Source: Branchiostoma floridae (lineage: Eukaryota > Chordata > Leptocardii > Amphioxiformes > Branchiostomatidae). From it: a stretch of 64,000 bases of DNA. The position numbers and the translations under genes are program-made. Below the pieces are notes generated by a model. The model ran no database searches and was not told the origin of the DNA. It was given only the letters and a program-made list of their open reading frames with translations. The DNA lies in contig NC_049980.1 of the NCBI RefSeq assembly GCF_000003815.2, forward strand, positions 21,121,807 through 21,185,806, in the 5' to 3' direction. Positions 34,869 to 47,200 of the stretch are shown here, in pieces; the stretch's first letter is position 1, and each line of letters opens with the position of its first letter.

Positions 34869-37800
34869 GTTCAGTTGTGATGAAGAAGGTGAAGTTTGTT
34901 GCCAAGCTGGAACATGAGTACATCCAGAATTTCAAGCTCTTACAGGGAGCTTTCAAGAAAAAGGGAGTGGACAAGGTATGCTTAGGGATATTGGAGGAGG
35001 GTTTGAAATGCATTGTGACATGTTTTCATTTACTTACTTATCCTCTATGTCCCATGAGGGACATAAGGCTGTGTTTTCATTTAGAATGCTTAGGATGTTT
35101 AGGTACTATAATATTAGTTTGCCACCAAAGTAATCCAGTAAAGTGGAACGTATTGGTTCTCTTTTCTGCCAAGATTATTCCAGTGGACAAACTTGTGAAG
35201 GGGAGATTCCAAGACAACTTCGAGTTTGTGCAGTGGTTCAAGAAGTTCTTTGATGCCAACTATGGCGGGCAGGAGTACGACCCCATGTACGCTAGAGAAG
35301 GCGTGGAGATGGTAGGGAAGGACGACCCCGGCGCCAGGGTGGGCAGCAAGCCCGCCAGGAAACCCGCGGGCGGAGCAGGTGGGCAGTCTCGCTTGGCTGC
35401 AGCAGGTGGGAAATCTGTGATGTCCTGTGGGGGGCGCGGAGCTCAAGGTCACAGGGTCTGATTGCCTCAATGTCAAAATGGATGTATTGTTTTTGGTCTG
35501 TTTGTTTGTCTTGGTGTGTGTTTGAGTTTGTTCCTTCAGGCCCAGTTTGTAGACTGGTTCCCCACTAAGTTATAAGTGGCAGGATGCCAAGATTGAGCTG
35601 GCACGCTTCCAAATTTCTACATTAGACTGGTAGGAAGTGAATGTTGGCGCACTTCATAAGTCAGGAACCCAAGGATGGCGTGTAGCCAAGAGCTGAGCAC
35701 AAATTGCCTGAAATAGACATAGCTGATCTCTTCTACCAGTTCATTCTCAGTGATTTTAATAAGTTGCAGTAGGCAATTCACAATTTTAAAGAGACAGTGA
35801 CAGTGAAACCCCAGGACCCAGGTTGTTTTTTGCAAAATAACATGGGGAATACGTCATAAAATTGAATACCGGGGATATACATTTCAAGGTCTGTTGTAAG
35901 TTGAGGGAGAAGGGTGCATACTTTTTCTGGGAAAGGAAAGATAGCCTTTATCTCCACCTAGGCTACATGTGTAAGCCATAGCTAACCATACATGTATTGC
36001 ACTGTTGACCTTGAGCTCTGTCAGGGGGAGGGAGGCATCCAGTGATCCCTCAATGGGCACCAATCACTACCCCCATAGTATGGACATCACCAAAACTCCC
36101 ACCGAATCAACTCATCTTTTGATTCTTTTGAAATAGATGATTTCCCCTTTTTCAATCTTAGCCCATCTTCTAGGGAACAATGGAGACTTTCTGTCGTTAT
36201 GTGTCTATCTTTTGTTCTTCCTCTTGTGTTTGAATCCAAGTAGAGGGCAGCATATTCTACCCCCTATCCTTGATGAAACTCTTTGATTTACCTCTCGACT
36301 ACTGAAATTTCCTTCAACATTTCCAACCAGTGTACTGGGATTTTGGGACATTCATTGTAAAATACATATTTTGCCAGTGTAAAATATGACCAATTACTCA
36401 GGTAGATGTGACTTTATCAGATGGAAAAGTGCAGACTTTACTTGGATATTTGGTGTAACTTTTATTACAAGTGTTTGGTGGTGTTTGATTATGTACACAA
36501 TGTCCTGCTGTTTACATTTAGCTTCTCTTTTTCTTCACGAGACAAGGTACTAAATAACACTAGAAAACATCACAATGGGTCCTTCATAGGTAAATATTAT
36601 TCAAAGCACATTCAAACTAGCCTTTCTCAAACTCTCCTCTGCTACTCCTGAAGGAAGAAGACCATACGTTCATGCAGGTGAGTATCCAGGTGTGTTCATT
36701 TCTGCCTCTCAGTTGCAAATGGCTCATTATTGTAGCTGATGTTATCCGTGGACATCGCTAGCTCTCCTCAGAAAACAGGATGTTTCTACAAAAGCAGTGC
36801 TCCTGTCTGTACACAAAACAATGTGTCACTCCCAATGAATATCACCCAAACTCCTTGTATTTGGCATATTAAAAAAACAATAGAAGCTCACAAAAGCATA
36901 GCCAGTCCATGTCAATGTGGTAATATTGTGAGTTGGCTTCATTTTGTGCAGACCAGTGAAAAGTGGTACATGTACTGTGGATCAGTATCTTTAGATCTGG
37001 ATCAAGCCATCATCATTCAGTAATAGAATCAGCTGGGTGCCACAAATATCTATTCATGTTGTCACCCCTTCATCTGTCTTGTCTGTCTTTTTGTCATACC
37101 TTTTGTAAACACTGTCTTGTCTGTCTTACACTGCTTTGTAATTCTGCCTCATCAATTGAATTTAGCTTTCTTTCAAAGATTTCCTGTTACCATCAAATGG
37201 TATCTTTGATTAATGCTAAAAAAAGGATGAAGAATGGAAATGACAGTGTCTCAAATAGAAGACTGCTATTTAACATGGCCCTTTCCTCTTCTGTAGCATC
37301 TCGCACCAAGCCAGCACCGCGGCCAGCCATGCATAAATCACCCGCACAGCACAGTAGAATGGCTGGAGGGGACAATGCACAGGTTGCAGAATTGAATCAA
37401 CAGGTATGACAATCAGAGTACTATAAATGCAGAAACTTTCGTGGTGGTTTAATGTTCGTGGTTTTCGCGGTGGTCACTTCACCACGAACTTAAAACCATT
37501 GCGAACATTTTTCCATGGCAGTAAGAGACTACAGTGCATGGTGCAAACGCGAACTTAAAACCACAGCGAAAAGTACTTTTTCCCACTACTGCGAAATTAA
37601 ATCCTTGCGAACTTAAATGCATTTACAGTATTATATGTCAGCTGACATTGTGCATGCCATGACTTGAGAAGGGTTAATGTGCACAAGATGGAAAGAGTTA
37701 AAAGACTGCGCTTGGTCCAGCATCCAGGCCATATTGCTCACAACCAAAGTTGATATTGTTGTAGCTGCATGTTAATTTGTGGTAATCCTTGTACAATTAT

Positions 37801-38350
37801 GTGGTTGGTTCCTCAGCTGATGGAGATCAGGATGACAGTGGAAGGGTTGGAGAAGGAGAGGGATTTCTACTTCGGCAAGCTGCGAGACATCGAGCTCCTC
37901 TGTCAGGAGCATGAGGGAGAGAACCACCCAGCCCTTCTCAAAATCATGGATGTGCTGTATGCAACAGAGGTAAGACTAAGACAGGAGATACAAAACAATG
38001 TGAAGACGTATGGCTACAGTATCCAGTATCAACAGTTTTTTTGTGCTGATGTTAATGTTGATTTGTGACGTCCAGAAGACAGGCCTAGATTACGTTTACA
38101 TTTGGTACAGAGATCATGGGAGTGTACAAGAAAACTGGACATAGTTTGATTTTAATTTAGCCCCTACCACTTTTATTTCATGGTCTGGCTTCCAGATTGC
38201 CCATGAAAGCATGTAAAGCTGTTGGATTTTTGTTATTACTATAGATATGCTTGATTTTGTGACTAATTGTGTGTTCCACAGGATGGCTTTGCAGCACCTG
38301 AGGATGATGGGATTGATGACCTTGGGGATGGTCAAGATGAAGAATATTGA
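34869..38350 (+). CDS. MAPRE: MAPRE/EB1 copy 1 (microtubule plus-end binding protein; 5' exons missing)
   Basis: EB proteins track growing microtubule ends: an N-terminal CH domain binds the lattice, and a C-terminal EBH coiled coil dimerises and recruits SxIP and CAP-Gly partners. Exons: 34869-34975, 35174-35378, 37297-37403, 37817-37969 and 38282-38350 (TGA). The sequence runs [40 protein letters not shown], a basic Pro-rich linker, EBH core [20 protein letters not shown], then an acidic tail ending DGQDEEY. The terminal EEY is the CAP-Gly-binding signature. The first visible exon enters in phase 1, as in copy 2. Adding copy 2's first two exons (160 nt) would give about 266 residues, against 268 in human EB1, so only about 53 N-terminal residues are missing. 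No such exons are seen upstream. Introns are homologous to those of copy 2. Confidence 0.9.
37421..37628. mobile_element. TA-flanked MITE, 'GCGGT' family, copy 4 (reverse)
   Basis: Lies 17 bases after the donor of the linker exon of MAPRE copy 1. Ends CTATAAATGCAG/TGCATTTACAG with TA flanks. Confidence 0.85.
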
Positions 38351-40610
38351 AAACTGCCAACACTTCAAGCAGGACTTACAACTTAAACAATGCGGCACCT
38401 TGCTTCTCATGTGCTTTAACTGCAATGCTTTATTTGCTGAACTCTCTGAAGGACTTTAAGCACTCTTTAAGCCATCAGATGCTCCCTATGTAGTTGAAAA
38501 CATTGGTTCACCTTTGTTTTCCATGTCTGTCTCTTCCACTTTCATTATTTGCTCTCTATGCAAAAATATCAGTTCCTTATTAAGGTTTTATTGTCACTTG
38601 AGATATGCAGACAGCCTGACCAATAAATCATTTGTTTATTAGGGAAATAGTCACCACTTCTTGCCATGCTTACAGGATTCCCAACATTAAAGTGCACTGT
38701 CACTAAAGTGTGCAATTGATGTAACAGTTGTATTTGGCATGTTGGCTCTGTATCTTTAAGTCCTTATTCCTCCATTTTAAAGTTGGTTGAATTATAAGTC
38801 CTGTATAGCATTCCACTCTGCTATCCCAAAGGTCCTTAAAAGTGTAGATCTCTCTGATTCAAAGTCATTTTGTTTGAATGACTCCCCTACATTGTCCCAT
38901 TTTCACTATTAGTGTGCCCATTACATTCTCTTCCTCTGTGCAGCATTGAAATTACAATTCCATGTTCTTTGCTTGTATATCATCTAATTCATATGGCAGC
39001 AGCATCAAATGACCAAGGTAGAGCGCCCACCAGCATTGCTTTGTCGTATACAATAGTCTATCTTTGCTAGTACTCACTATAGAATACATCAGTACACCAA
39101 TACTCAACATTTCATCATTGATAACTATTGAAGTTTTCGAGGAAACAAACTATTTGAACTTTCATTCATGCTTCTTGAAGTTTCCAAAACATGAGAAGTT
39201 AAAAAAGATGCTAAGTTGAAGGGCTGTATTTTCTGTCATGCTTTGTAAGGTTAAGAAAGTATATTTGTGTTTGTTTTTCTAGATATGGGTCTAAATGAGG
39301 ACTGCCACAATCAGTCCTTTGCTTGCCACAGTTTTGTGGTCACCATACTTACGATTTCTACCATAGTTGAGTATGTAAAAAAACTTTGCAGTCAGATCTG
39401 AAAAGCATCTGTGTTTCAATTTTACTTGAAAATGAATTGATAGAGTCCAGACTCACAAGAAGCCGCAGTTCTTCAGTGTTGTATATTTGGAAATTGAGAT
39501 AATCCATTGGCAATGGAAGCATTGTGAAAAAAATAGTTACATAACTTTCTTTTTACTCTATACCATAGAAGTAGAGAACAGTCCTTTGATTCCAAGCAAA
39601 CAAAGACCCTCACTTTCGCCCAGTTGGCAGATTGAGGGTCAGCTGCCTGAACCTCAGGCATTAGTCAAAATCTAAATTTGGTAAAAAATTTGGTTTACAT
39701 CAAAGTTAGGAAAACTGCCTTGAGATATAAGCTGCATTGGTTGTAAACATAAGTTGTAACAACTGTGTGGTGATGACACATTCTTATTGTAAATATTGTG
39801 CTTCTTCATTGTAACAGTACATTCTTTGTATGTCATCAGATTGTAAGTCTTACAATGTGTTGAACTGTTGATTGATGTTCAGACACACACAAACACATTT
39901 CTATATCTGTCTTCAGTCCATCTTGAAGTCTTACATGTACTGTATATCTTATGTGAAAATTCTTCCTGCTTTCGTCTTCCACTTTTGTTCTCTGAACAAT
40001 CTGTGTGTTCAAGATGGGTGGATATCAAACAAATACTTTAGATAGGATTGATCATTGTAATTGGGACTGTTCGAATTGTACATCATTGCTCGGTAATTTT
40101 CTACTGCCAATTTACCGTATAGTGCTGTGACAACATGACCCTGTGTGGTGAAATCTTGATGGCTTTGAACTGTACTGTATCAGTTTGATTGGGCATCATT
40201 TCTATATATGGGGTCACTTCAGTCCAGTAGATAGGGACATGCCAACCAGGCAGTTAATTCGCGGCACTATATTGCACTGTTGAGAAATGTTGATTCTGTG
40301 CAAATTGGCAAAGTTAATGCGACATCAAAAGCCTGTTCCTCAAAGCCTTTGCAAAACCACCATGCATACTGCCACCAGTACCAAATGCTGTAACCAGTGT
40401 GCCGACGTAAGAGGCAGAAAAACATGAATTAGTAGTTGTGAACCATTCTTTACAGGATACAAAGTCTCTCTGAAGACATGTAGTCCTGGATTTCTCCAAG
40501 GTAGTTGTTTCAGCAGGTTGGGAAGTTTTGAAGGAAGTACTGGAATGGACTATTCATGTACATGTACCTTACCCTTGGTTTGAAGTCAATAAATGCTATA
40601 TGTACCTACA
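38351..40610 (+). other. 3' UTR and spacer of MAPRE copy 1
   Basis: AATAAA occurs at 38632-38637 and 40588-40593, so a short or long 3' UTR is possible. A block at 38941-39020 (CATGTTCTTTGCTTGTATAT, GGCAGC) is homologous to 50253-50323 behind copy 2, showing that the 3' UTR was part of the duplication. Confidence 0.6.
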
Positions 40611-40814
40611 TGTTGTAGATGTCTTTATTATCTAACTGTACAAGGGAGGGGGTATCCAAAGGCTGCAGTGGTTTCCAGGTACTGGTACAGATGTACCGGT
40701 ACCCACCCCTAGTCAGGTCTATAGATTTGCATGTGCATATAGTTTATAATAATCATATAATGTTATCATCATACGAATTTAAATTTAATCAGAAATGTCT
40801 AGGTTTAGCCAACG

Positions 40815-41050
40815 TGGTAAGTGGTACCAATCTGCCACACTAGTGTCACATTTAGTGCACTTCTAGATCTCAACTATAGAAATTAATGGCTGTGATAACA
40901 TTTTTTGTCGCTTCAATTCTTGTTACAACGTTTATAGCATCTATGTTCAAAATTCAGCCATCTTGTTTTTTACCCTCTTTTTTTTCGCCCTATTTTTGGC
41001 AGTCCTTAGAATTTACATGCTGTAGCCTTCTAACAAAAGGAGTTAATTTA
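40815..41050. repeat. Duplicated non-coding block, copy 1 (partner at 47551-47795)
   Basis: About 235 bases shared with the intron before the linker exon of MAPRE copy 2. Examples are CCACACTAGTGTCAC, TTCAATTCTTGTTA, CATCTTGTTTT and GCTGTAGCCTT, with scattered changes and indels. Part of the local MAPRE duplication history. Confidence 0.75.
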
Positions 41051-41239
41051 CTTGTGAAACCTACTTATTAAAGGAACTGTTTACCAAGGAAGATTCCTGA
41101 TTGGTTTTAGACTACAATTATGAATATACATAAGCCTGTCCAACTTGTTTTCTTACTTCCTCTTGAGGTCTCTTGTCATTTGTTGAGTCATTTCAGCAAG
41201 TACATTTGTACAGTCCGTGGTACAATCCCCACCTGAAAG

Positions 41240-44200
41240 ATGGCAGTGAATGTGTTTAACACTGGTGTAACATCTGATAACCTGAGCCGGCATGAAATGG
41301 TGTCATGGGTGAACGACAGCCTTCAGCTCAAGTACGCAAAGATTGAGGACCTTTGCACAGGTAAGATGGCCACTGTGTTGTAGACTACTGTAAATGCAGA
41401 AAGTTTCGCGGTATTCGCAGTTTTCACGGTGGCCGCTTCACCGCGAACTTAAAACTACCGCGAACATTTTCCATGGCAGTAAGAGACTACAGCGCATGGT
41501 GCTGCCGCAAACTTAAAACCACTGCGAAAAGTCCTTTTTCCCACTACCGCAAATCCAATACATTTACAGTATGTCCTTACTTGTAAAAATGAGGGCATGT
41601 AGAAACATTTTGTACGATGTTACACCAATAAGATAATTTTTTGGTGTGTGTGTTATGTAAGGACCAGGTCCCATCCCCAATGGGGTGCCCTGGTCCATCT
41701 GGTCAATTATAGACCCTCTTACGTGAGTAAACAAGACCGACCCTCCACAGACAGCTCTGGAGCGTGAACCAACGTGTTCAGACCTCACTGTGTCCTCTCC
41801 CTGCAGAGCTAGTTAGCAACACGGCCTATACCTAACACTTAAATCACCATTCTGTCTTTCTCCGTATTAGATACAGTATATAATTGCAACAATATGCTGT
41901 ACTGTATATTAAGTAGAAGATCTGGTAGTCTGTAGTCAATTAAATTTCCATTTGTGTTCAAGGCATTTTTGACAATTATGCTGTTTTCTCTACTACTATA
42001 CAGGTGCAGCATACTGCCAGTTTTTGGACATGCTATTCGAAAGTGAGTGGTACATTTATTTTGAATTTGTGCAGCGGTATTATGGCACCCGTTGGAATTA
42101 CGACAGCTGATGTTACATGATTTGTTGTAGTTGCCATTTTACCTGTTTGATGGTTACCCGTACGTGATTTGTTGTGTCTATTTCAGATTGTGTTCCAATT
42201 AAGAAGGTGAAGTTTGATGCCAAGCTGGAACATGAGTACATCCAGAACTTCAAGATCTTACAAGAAGGTTTCAAGAAAACTGGAGTTGACAAGGTATGAT
42301 GGGGTAGCCTGGGTACCACCCAGATAGTAGTTCACTCCTATGTTTGCTTCTGCTATCCATCTGGGGACCTGCACATTCAAACCATTTATGTGGTTAATGT
42401 GCAGATTAAGGAATAGATTCTAGGGAGCTCATTCAATGACAATAGCCTTCCCGCAAGCGGATGGAGGGCGTTTTGGGTGTTTGGTTGAACCCATTCCATA
42501 ATTCGCTCATGTGGGGACCAATCAGCGCCCTTGTTTAAAATTTGGACGATTCCTGAGATGTTAACGTGGTCAGGGATCCCAGATGGAACAGCAGAGAAGC
42601 AATATATATAGTGTATAAAGAATGTCAGAGCTAGAAGCGACTGTATCTAGTATATAATGAACAACGGAGCAAACTACTTTCCGGGTGGTACCCAGGCTAA
42701 TGATGGGCGCCCATTCCTCATTAACTGGGAAAATTGGAGGTAGAAAATTGTAAAAAATAAAGTTGTCCAAAACGCTTACCTGCTGGTATGAACTTGTTAC
42801 CACTTATATCGACTATCTTTTGCTATTTTTGTCTGGTGCTAACACGCTTAATTTTGGAGATATTTGATTTTTAGTAGGCCATGTCATCTTTCCTACAATT
42901 TCGTAATAAAGAGCATATTACTACACAGAGAAATGTTCCAGCAAGTAATAGTGGATTGACAACAGCCAAATTAGCGCATTTTCCAACCCAAAACCTTCAA
43001 ATTACACGCCAATGAGAAATATTTAACCGCCGTGTCATTTGTTTCGGAATAATCATCAAAATTACTAGCTATTACGTTTGCTACATTTGTATAAAAGTAA
43101 ATAAATGATATATTTTTTTTCTGATATGAAGACAAACCGTTTAATACTCCTTAATTTTCACCCTGTAGGATGGGATAAGAGCGATAGAATATATTTATGA
43201 AAATGGTTGGAAGCAGGCGATATCTATTCTACAGGTAAATGCCAATGAACTGTGGTAACGTAAATTACAGAATCTCTAACATTTGGAGGAAAGCCGAATA
43301 GTGTACATACTGGCTCTATTTGAACTGATCAGGTCATGTTCGTCTATAATGCTGGACCTCTTATCTTCATGTTGGTAACTCAGAGTAGCAAAAAAGTGTA
43401 TCTTTGTTATCCGGAATACCCGTATAATCTTGTTCGTCCTATACCCACCCGGACTCTGCGGAAAGACACCCAAGATATGCAAGGTCTCTGTCTTGGCGGG
43501 GTCTATTTAAATACATGCTAAGTAACAAAGGATTCACGCAATCACACGCTCTAGGTCAGAACCGCTTCGTCCTCGCGTCCTTTAATCAAGTCTTTGGGAA
43601 TAGCAGGACATGATGCGATGGCAACATGCACCAGATGGACTGGGCCTTTCTAGCACAAGCTTTCGATATTGGAAAGACAACAAACTAAACACCAGTTATC
43701 GCACTTCTTATAAAACATTTTTTAATGTCAGGACAATCTTTGTTCGTGGAACAAACACAATGTCACATCAATATAGAATGAATGTGCTACCTAACAAAAT
43801 GTCCATCCATACACCTTATATCGTGTGGTTCAATAATACCGGCAGAAAGAACTGTGTAATATGTGTATAACAAGGCTTTTGTTGATGAGCAAGGCTATAA
43901 ACAACATTTTCATATAGCCAGGTGCCGCGGACCAATCAGAAGGCCCCGTTCCACGTTGGTTATGACGCCGTAACACAAAGATTCAGGCCAGGCAGGTGGG
44001 TTTCGCTCCTCTGATTGGTCAGAATGAATCGACACCGGCACCAGTGTCGATGCTCATAAAACCACCTCGTTCGCTTCGCTCACATCGGTGGTTTTATTCG
44101 GTGGTTATAGCAAAGGACCAGGCGTTATGACACCATATACACCTCGGGGCGGGCCATTAACCCTTAAGTGAATTTTCCAAAGAGAGCTGCATGTGTAAAG

Positions 44201-47200
44201 GCAGTCTGTTCTACAGTTATCCTGGCAGCCTGTCCCTTTATACTAATGCCACATGATTACATGACAAGCCTGACATTATATAGATCTTGACTTTATAGAG
44301 TGGGATTGGTTTCACAAACAGCTTTCTGCCTTGAACCATGTGTCTGTCCATGTAAAACAATTCTGTGCATCAATTCTGTGCAGTCACGACTGGTTGAAAG
44401 AGTAGTCTGCTTCTAATTAACAAGATTTCCAACCTAAACAAGCAAAGGTGAAAACTTCGGAACATCTAATGATAGTGAAGTCTTAACTTAAGTTAGCTAT
44501 TAACTTCTGCAGCCCATATGCTTTTGATCATATAACTCAATGACAAGTCCTCAATGTAGATAACGTGGCGCTAGCGTAAATAGTGTCGCTGATTTACCGC
44601 CGTCTGTACGTTTATGTAAAGGGGTCCACTGTGTAAAACGAGAAATATTTCTGTGACACGAATCTTGACTACATTGACCTTCATAATTAGCTGATCATAA
44701 TCTCTGTTGCTATTTACGACAAACATGCTTGAAACGTACCTTACTTCATCAGTCAGTATTGAGCATGAATTTCTGTCATTCCAGTCGTGTGATCTTCAAA
44801 AAGCGCGCGAAAATGACGACAAACTTGGACGAGTCTACTTTGACAACAGGGGTTTATTTTGGTTCAGTCCAACCCAATATACATTTATTCAACTTGGTAC
44901 TATACATTCCGTGTAATGTTGATTATTGAAGCATCAGATATCAATATAAACACCCGCATCTTTCCAAGTTGGTGCATGTCAGGTTTATCATTTGAACATC
45001 GTTCCTGTAACAGTGGGGTTCTAGCGCTGCCAAACTGACCACGCCAACAGCTCTTGAGCTTTTGGTGTTGTGGTTAGCACGTTGGATTTGTGATCCGGCT
45101 GCTCGAGTTCGGCGCAGGGTCGAATCCCGGGAGTCGGGATGTTGTTTATTTCTGTTCTTACTCGCCCCTCTGAATTTCTACAATGGTTCCCACGCCAGCC
45201 CTGTGAGTAACAGGCTAGTATGTGCCACACAGGGATGTCTATCTCGGAGATTCGAGGACGAATCTTGAAAAGAAAAGGGGGAGTAGTGTAACAGTGGTGT
45301 GTCAAGGACTGCTAAACCGAAGACGCCTAATGGCTTAAGCCTTTTGGCCGAACGGTTTGCACGTTCGATTTGTGATCCGGCTGCCCGGGTTCGGCGCGGG
45401 TTTGAATCCCGGGAGTCGGGGTGTTGTTTCTTTCTGTTCTTACTCGCCCCTCGTATTTCTACATTCCTATGAGAAATGAAAAGTCCCAGCATCGTAAAAT
45501 TCACTGAAACAGGAACATATAAACAGACTGCATTGTGACTCTATGGCAAGCCAAGCCCACCTGCAGTAACATTACAGCAGATAATACGTCTTTGGTTGAT
45601 GTGCTCTTGCTGAACATCCGATGACATGTTGAAGAAAAAAAATGGTAACGTAAATTATATGGTAACGTAAATTATATTTATGCTTTTAATGATAAATAAA
45701 ATTTTAACAAACAGCTCTGGAAAGATTAACTCTGCAGGCAATTACTTATCTGGGAGCATTCTTTCCTATGAGTACAAAAGTAATGATCTTTCTATAATTC
45801 TAAGGGACTTATTATGGTAACGTAAATTACATAAAAAAAGTGACAAACAGCCTGAGATTGGCGGTTATAGTCATGTTTCCAACATTCGTGTTTTATGTGT
45901 TCTGTCATTTGTTTATTACGCAACACCACTGTTTAGCAGATAAAACAGTGAAAACATTATCGGAAAATGTCTTTTCGTAAGCGAATTACACCCAACAGAA
46001 GTTCGGTAACGTAAATTATACAAAAGTTGGCGACAAGAATAAAACGGCATCTGACGTAAAAAGGTGGTCTGCTGGACAAGTTCATCAACACGTGACAAGC
46101 CGGCCTAAGTGGTTGATGTAAATTATGACTGAAAATTTAAAGAACTAACGTCTTTTCATTATCAGAATGCCACGATATTCACCTTTATAGCATTTCCGAC
46201 ACGTGTTTTTAGCGTGTTTCTAAGCAAAACCTTACCCGGGACGACCAAAAGGCAACTAACAATGGTGGGAAAACATTGCTTAGCATATTACTATCATGTA
46301 CTTGTAACGGAAAAGGGCAAAATACGTAGTCATTGTGTCTTTAAAGAAAACTGTGGCCCGCTGCTTATGTGCGACAGCAATTTGCCCCTTTAACGAGGAA
46401 TGGGCGTGGGGATATTAAAGGATAATTCAAATGTATATTTGCCTTGAGTATATTATACATGTGTAGTATGCTTTGAGGTGTTGGATATTTTTTTCACAAC
46501 AGAAATAATGGTTCAAAATTGGGATGAACATTTTTGCAGAACTGTAAATATTATGTATGCTTAGATCTATCAGGTAATCCAGTAAAGTGGAATGTCCTCT
46601 CCCTCTCTGTCAAGATTATTCCAGTGGACAAACTTGTGAAGGGAGGATTCCAAGACAACTTCGAGTTTGTGCAGTGGTTCAAGAAGTTCTTTGATGCCAA
46701 CTATGCTGGCCAGGAGTATGACGCTGTAAGGGCTAGAGGTGGTGTGGAGGTGGTGGCAAAGCCCACCAAGAAACCAGTGGCTGGAGCAGGTGGGCATGTC
46801 TTCTTCATTCATCTTATTTAATCCTTTTTTGTCACATCACTTTTGTAAACATTGTCACATCTGTTGCCCCATTTACTAAATTTAATGGCAACCTAAGCAA
46901 TATTAGATCGTTGAAAGTGGAAATTTTCTGGATAAAGCAATCGGTATGATATTTACATCTAATGCACTATTATAGCATATTTACATCATTATTTCATAAA
47001 TTGAGCCGTTAAAAAGGTGCAGAATTAAGTCACCTCCTGATTGAGACCTAATTTTTGTTTCGGGGTTCCAATATTTAAGGGACATCCTCGTGCGACTTGT
47101 CTCTGGGCCGTTTAACCACTCAAATTATGAAATGATGATGTAAATTGTGTGAATACAGTGCAGTAGATGTCAATTGCCTTTGATACCCGGAATATTTCCA

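Larger units (their letters stand above)
42698..46614. other. Large intron 3 of MAPRE copy 2
   Basis: A 4.3-kb intron, against about 0.2 kb for the homologous intron of copy 1 (34976-35173), so most was added after duplication. It holds two SINEs (45052-45190, 45335-45470) and a hairpin-rich segment near 43.9-44.1 kb. A GTAACGTAAATTATA motif recurs at about 45645-46020. Confidence 0.6.

Noticed and set aside
45070-45135. Functional tRNA gene
   Set aside because: Box A and B are present but the cloverleaf is not clean, and the 3' sequence is the SINE tail shared with two other copies.
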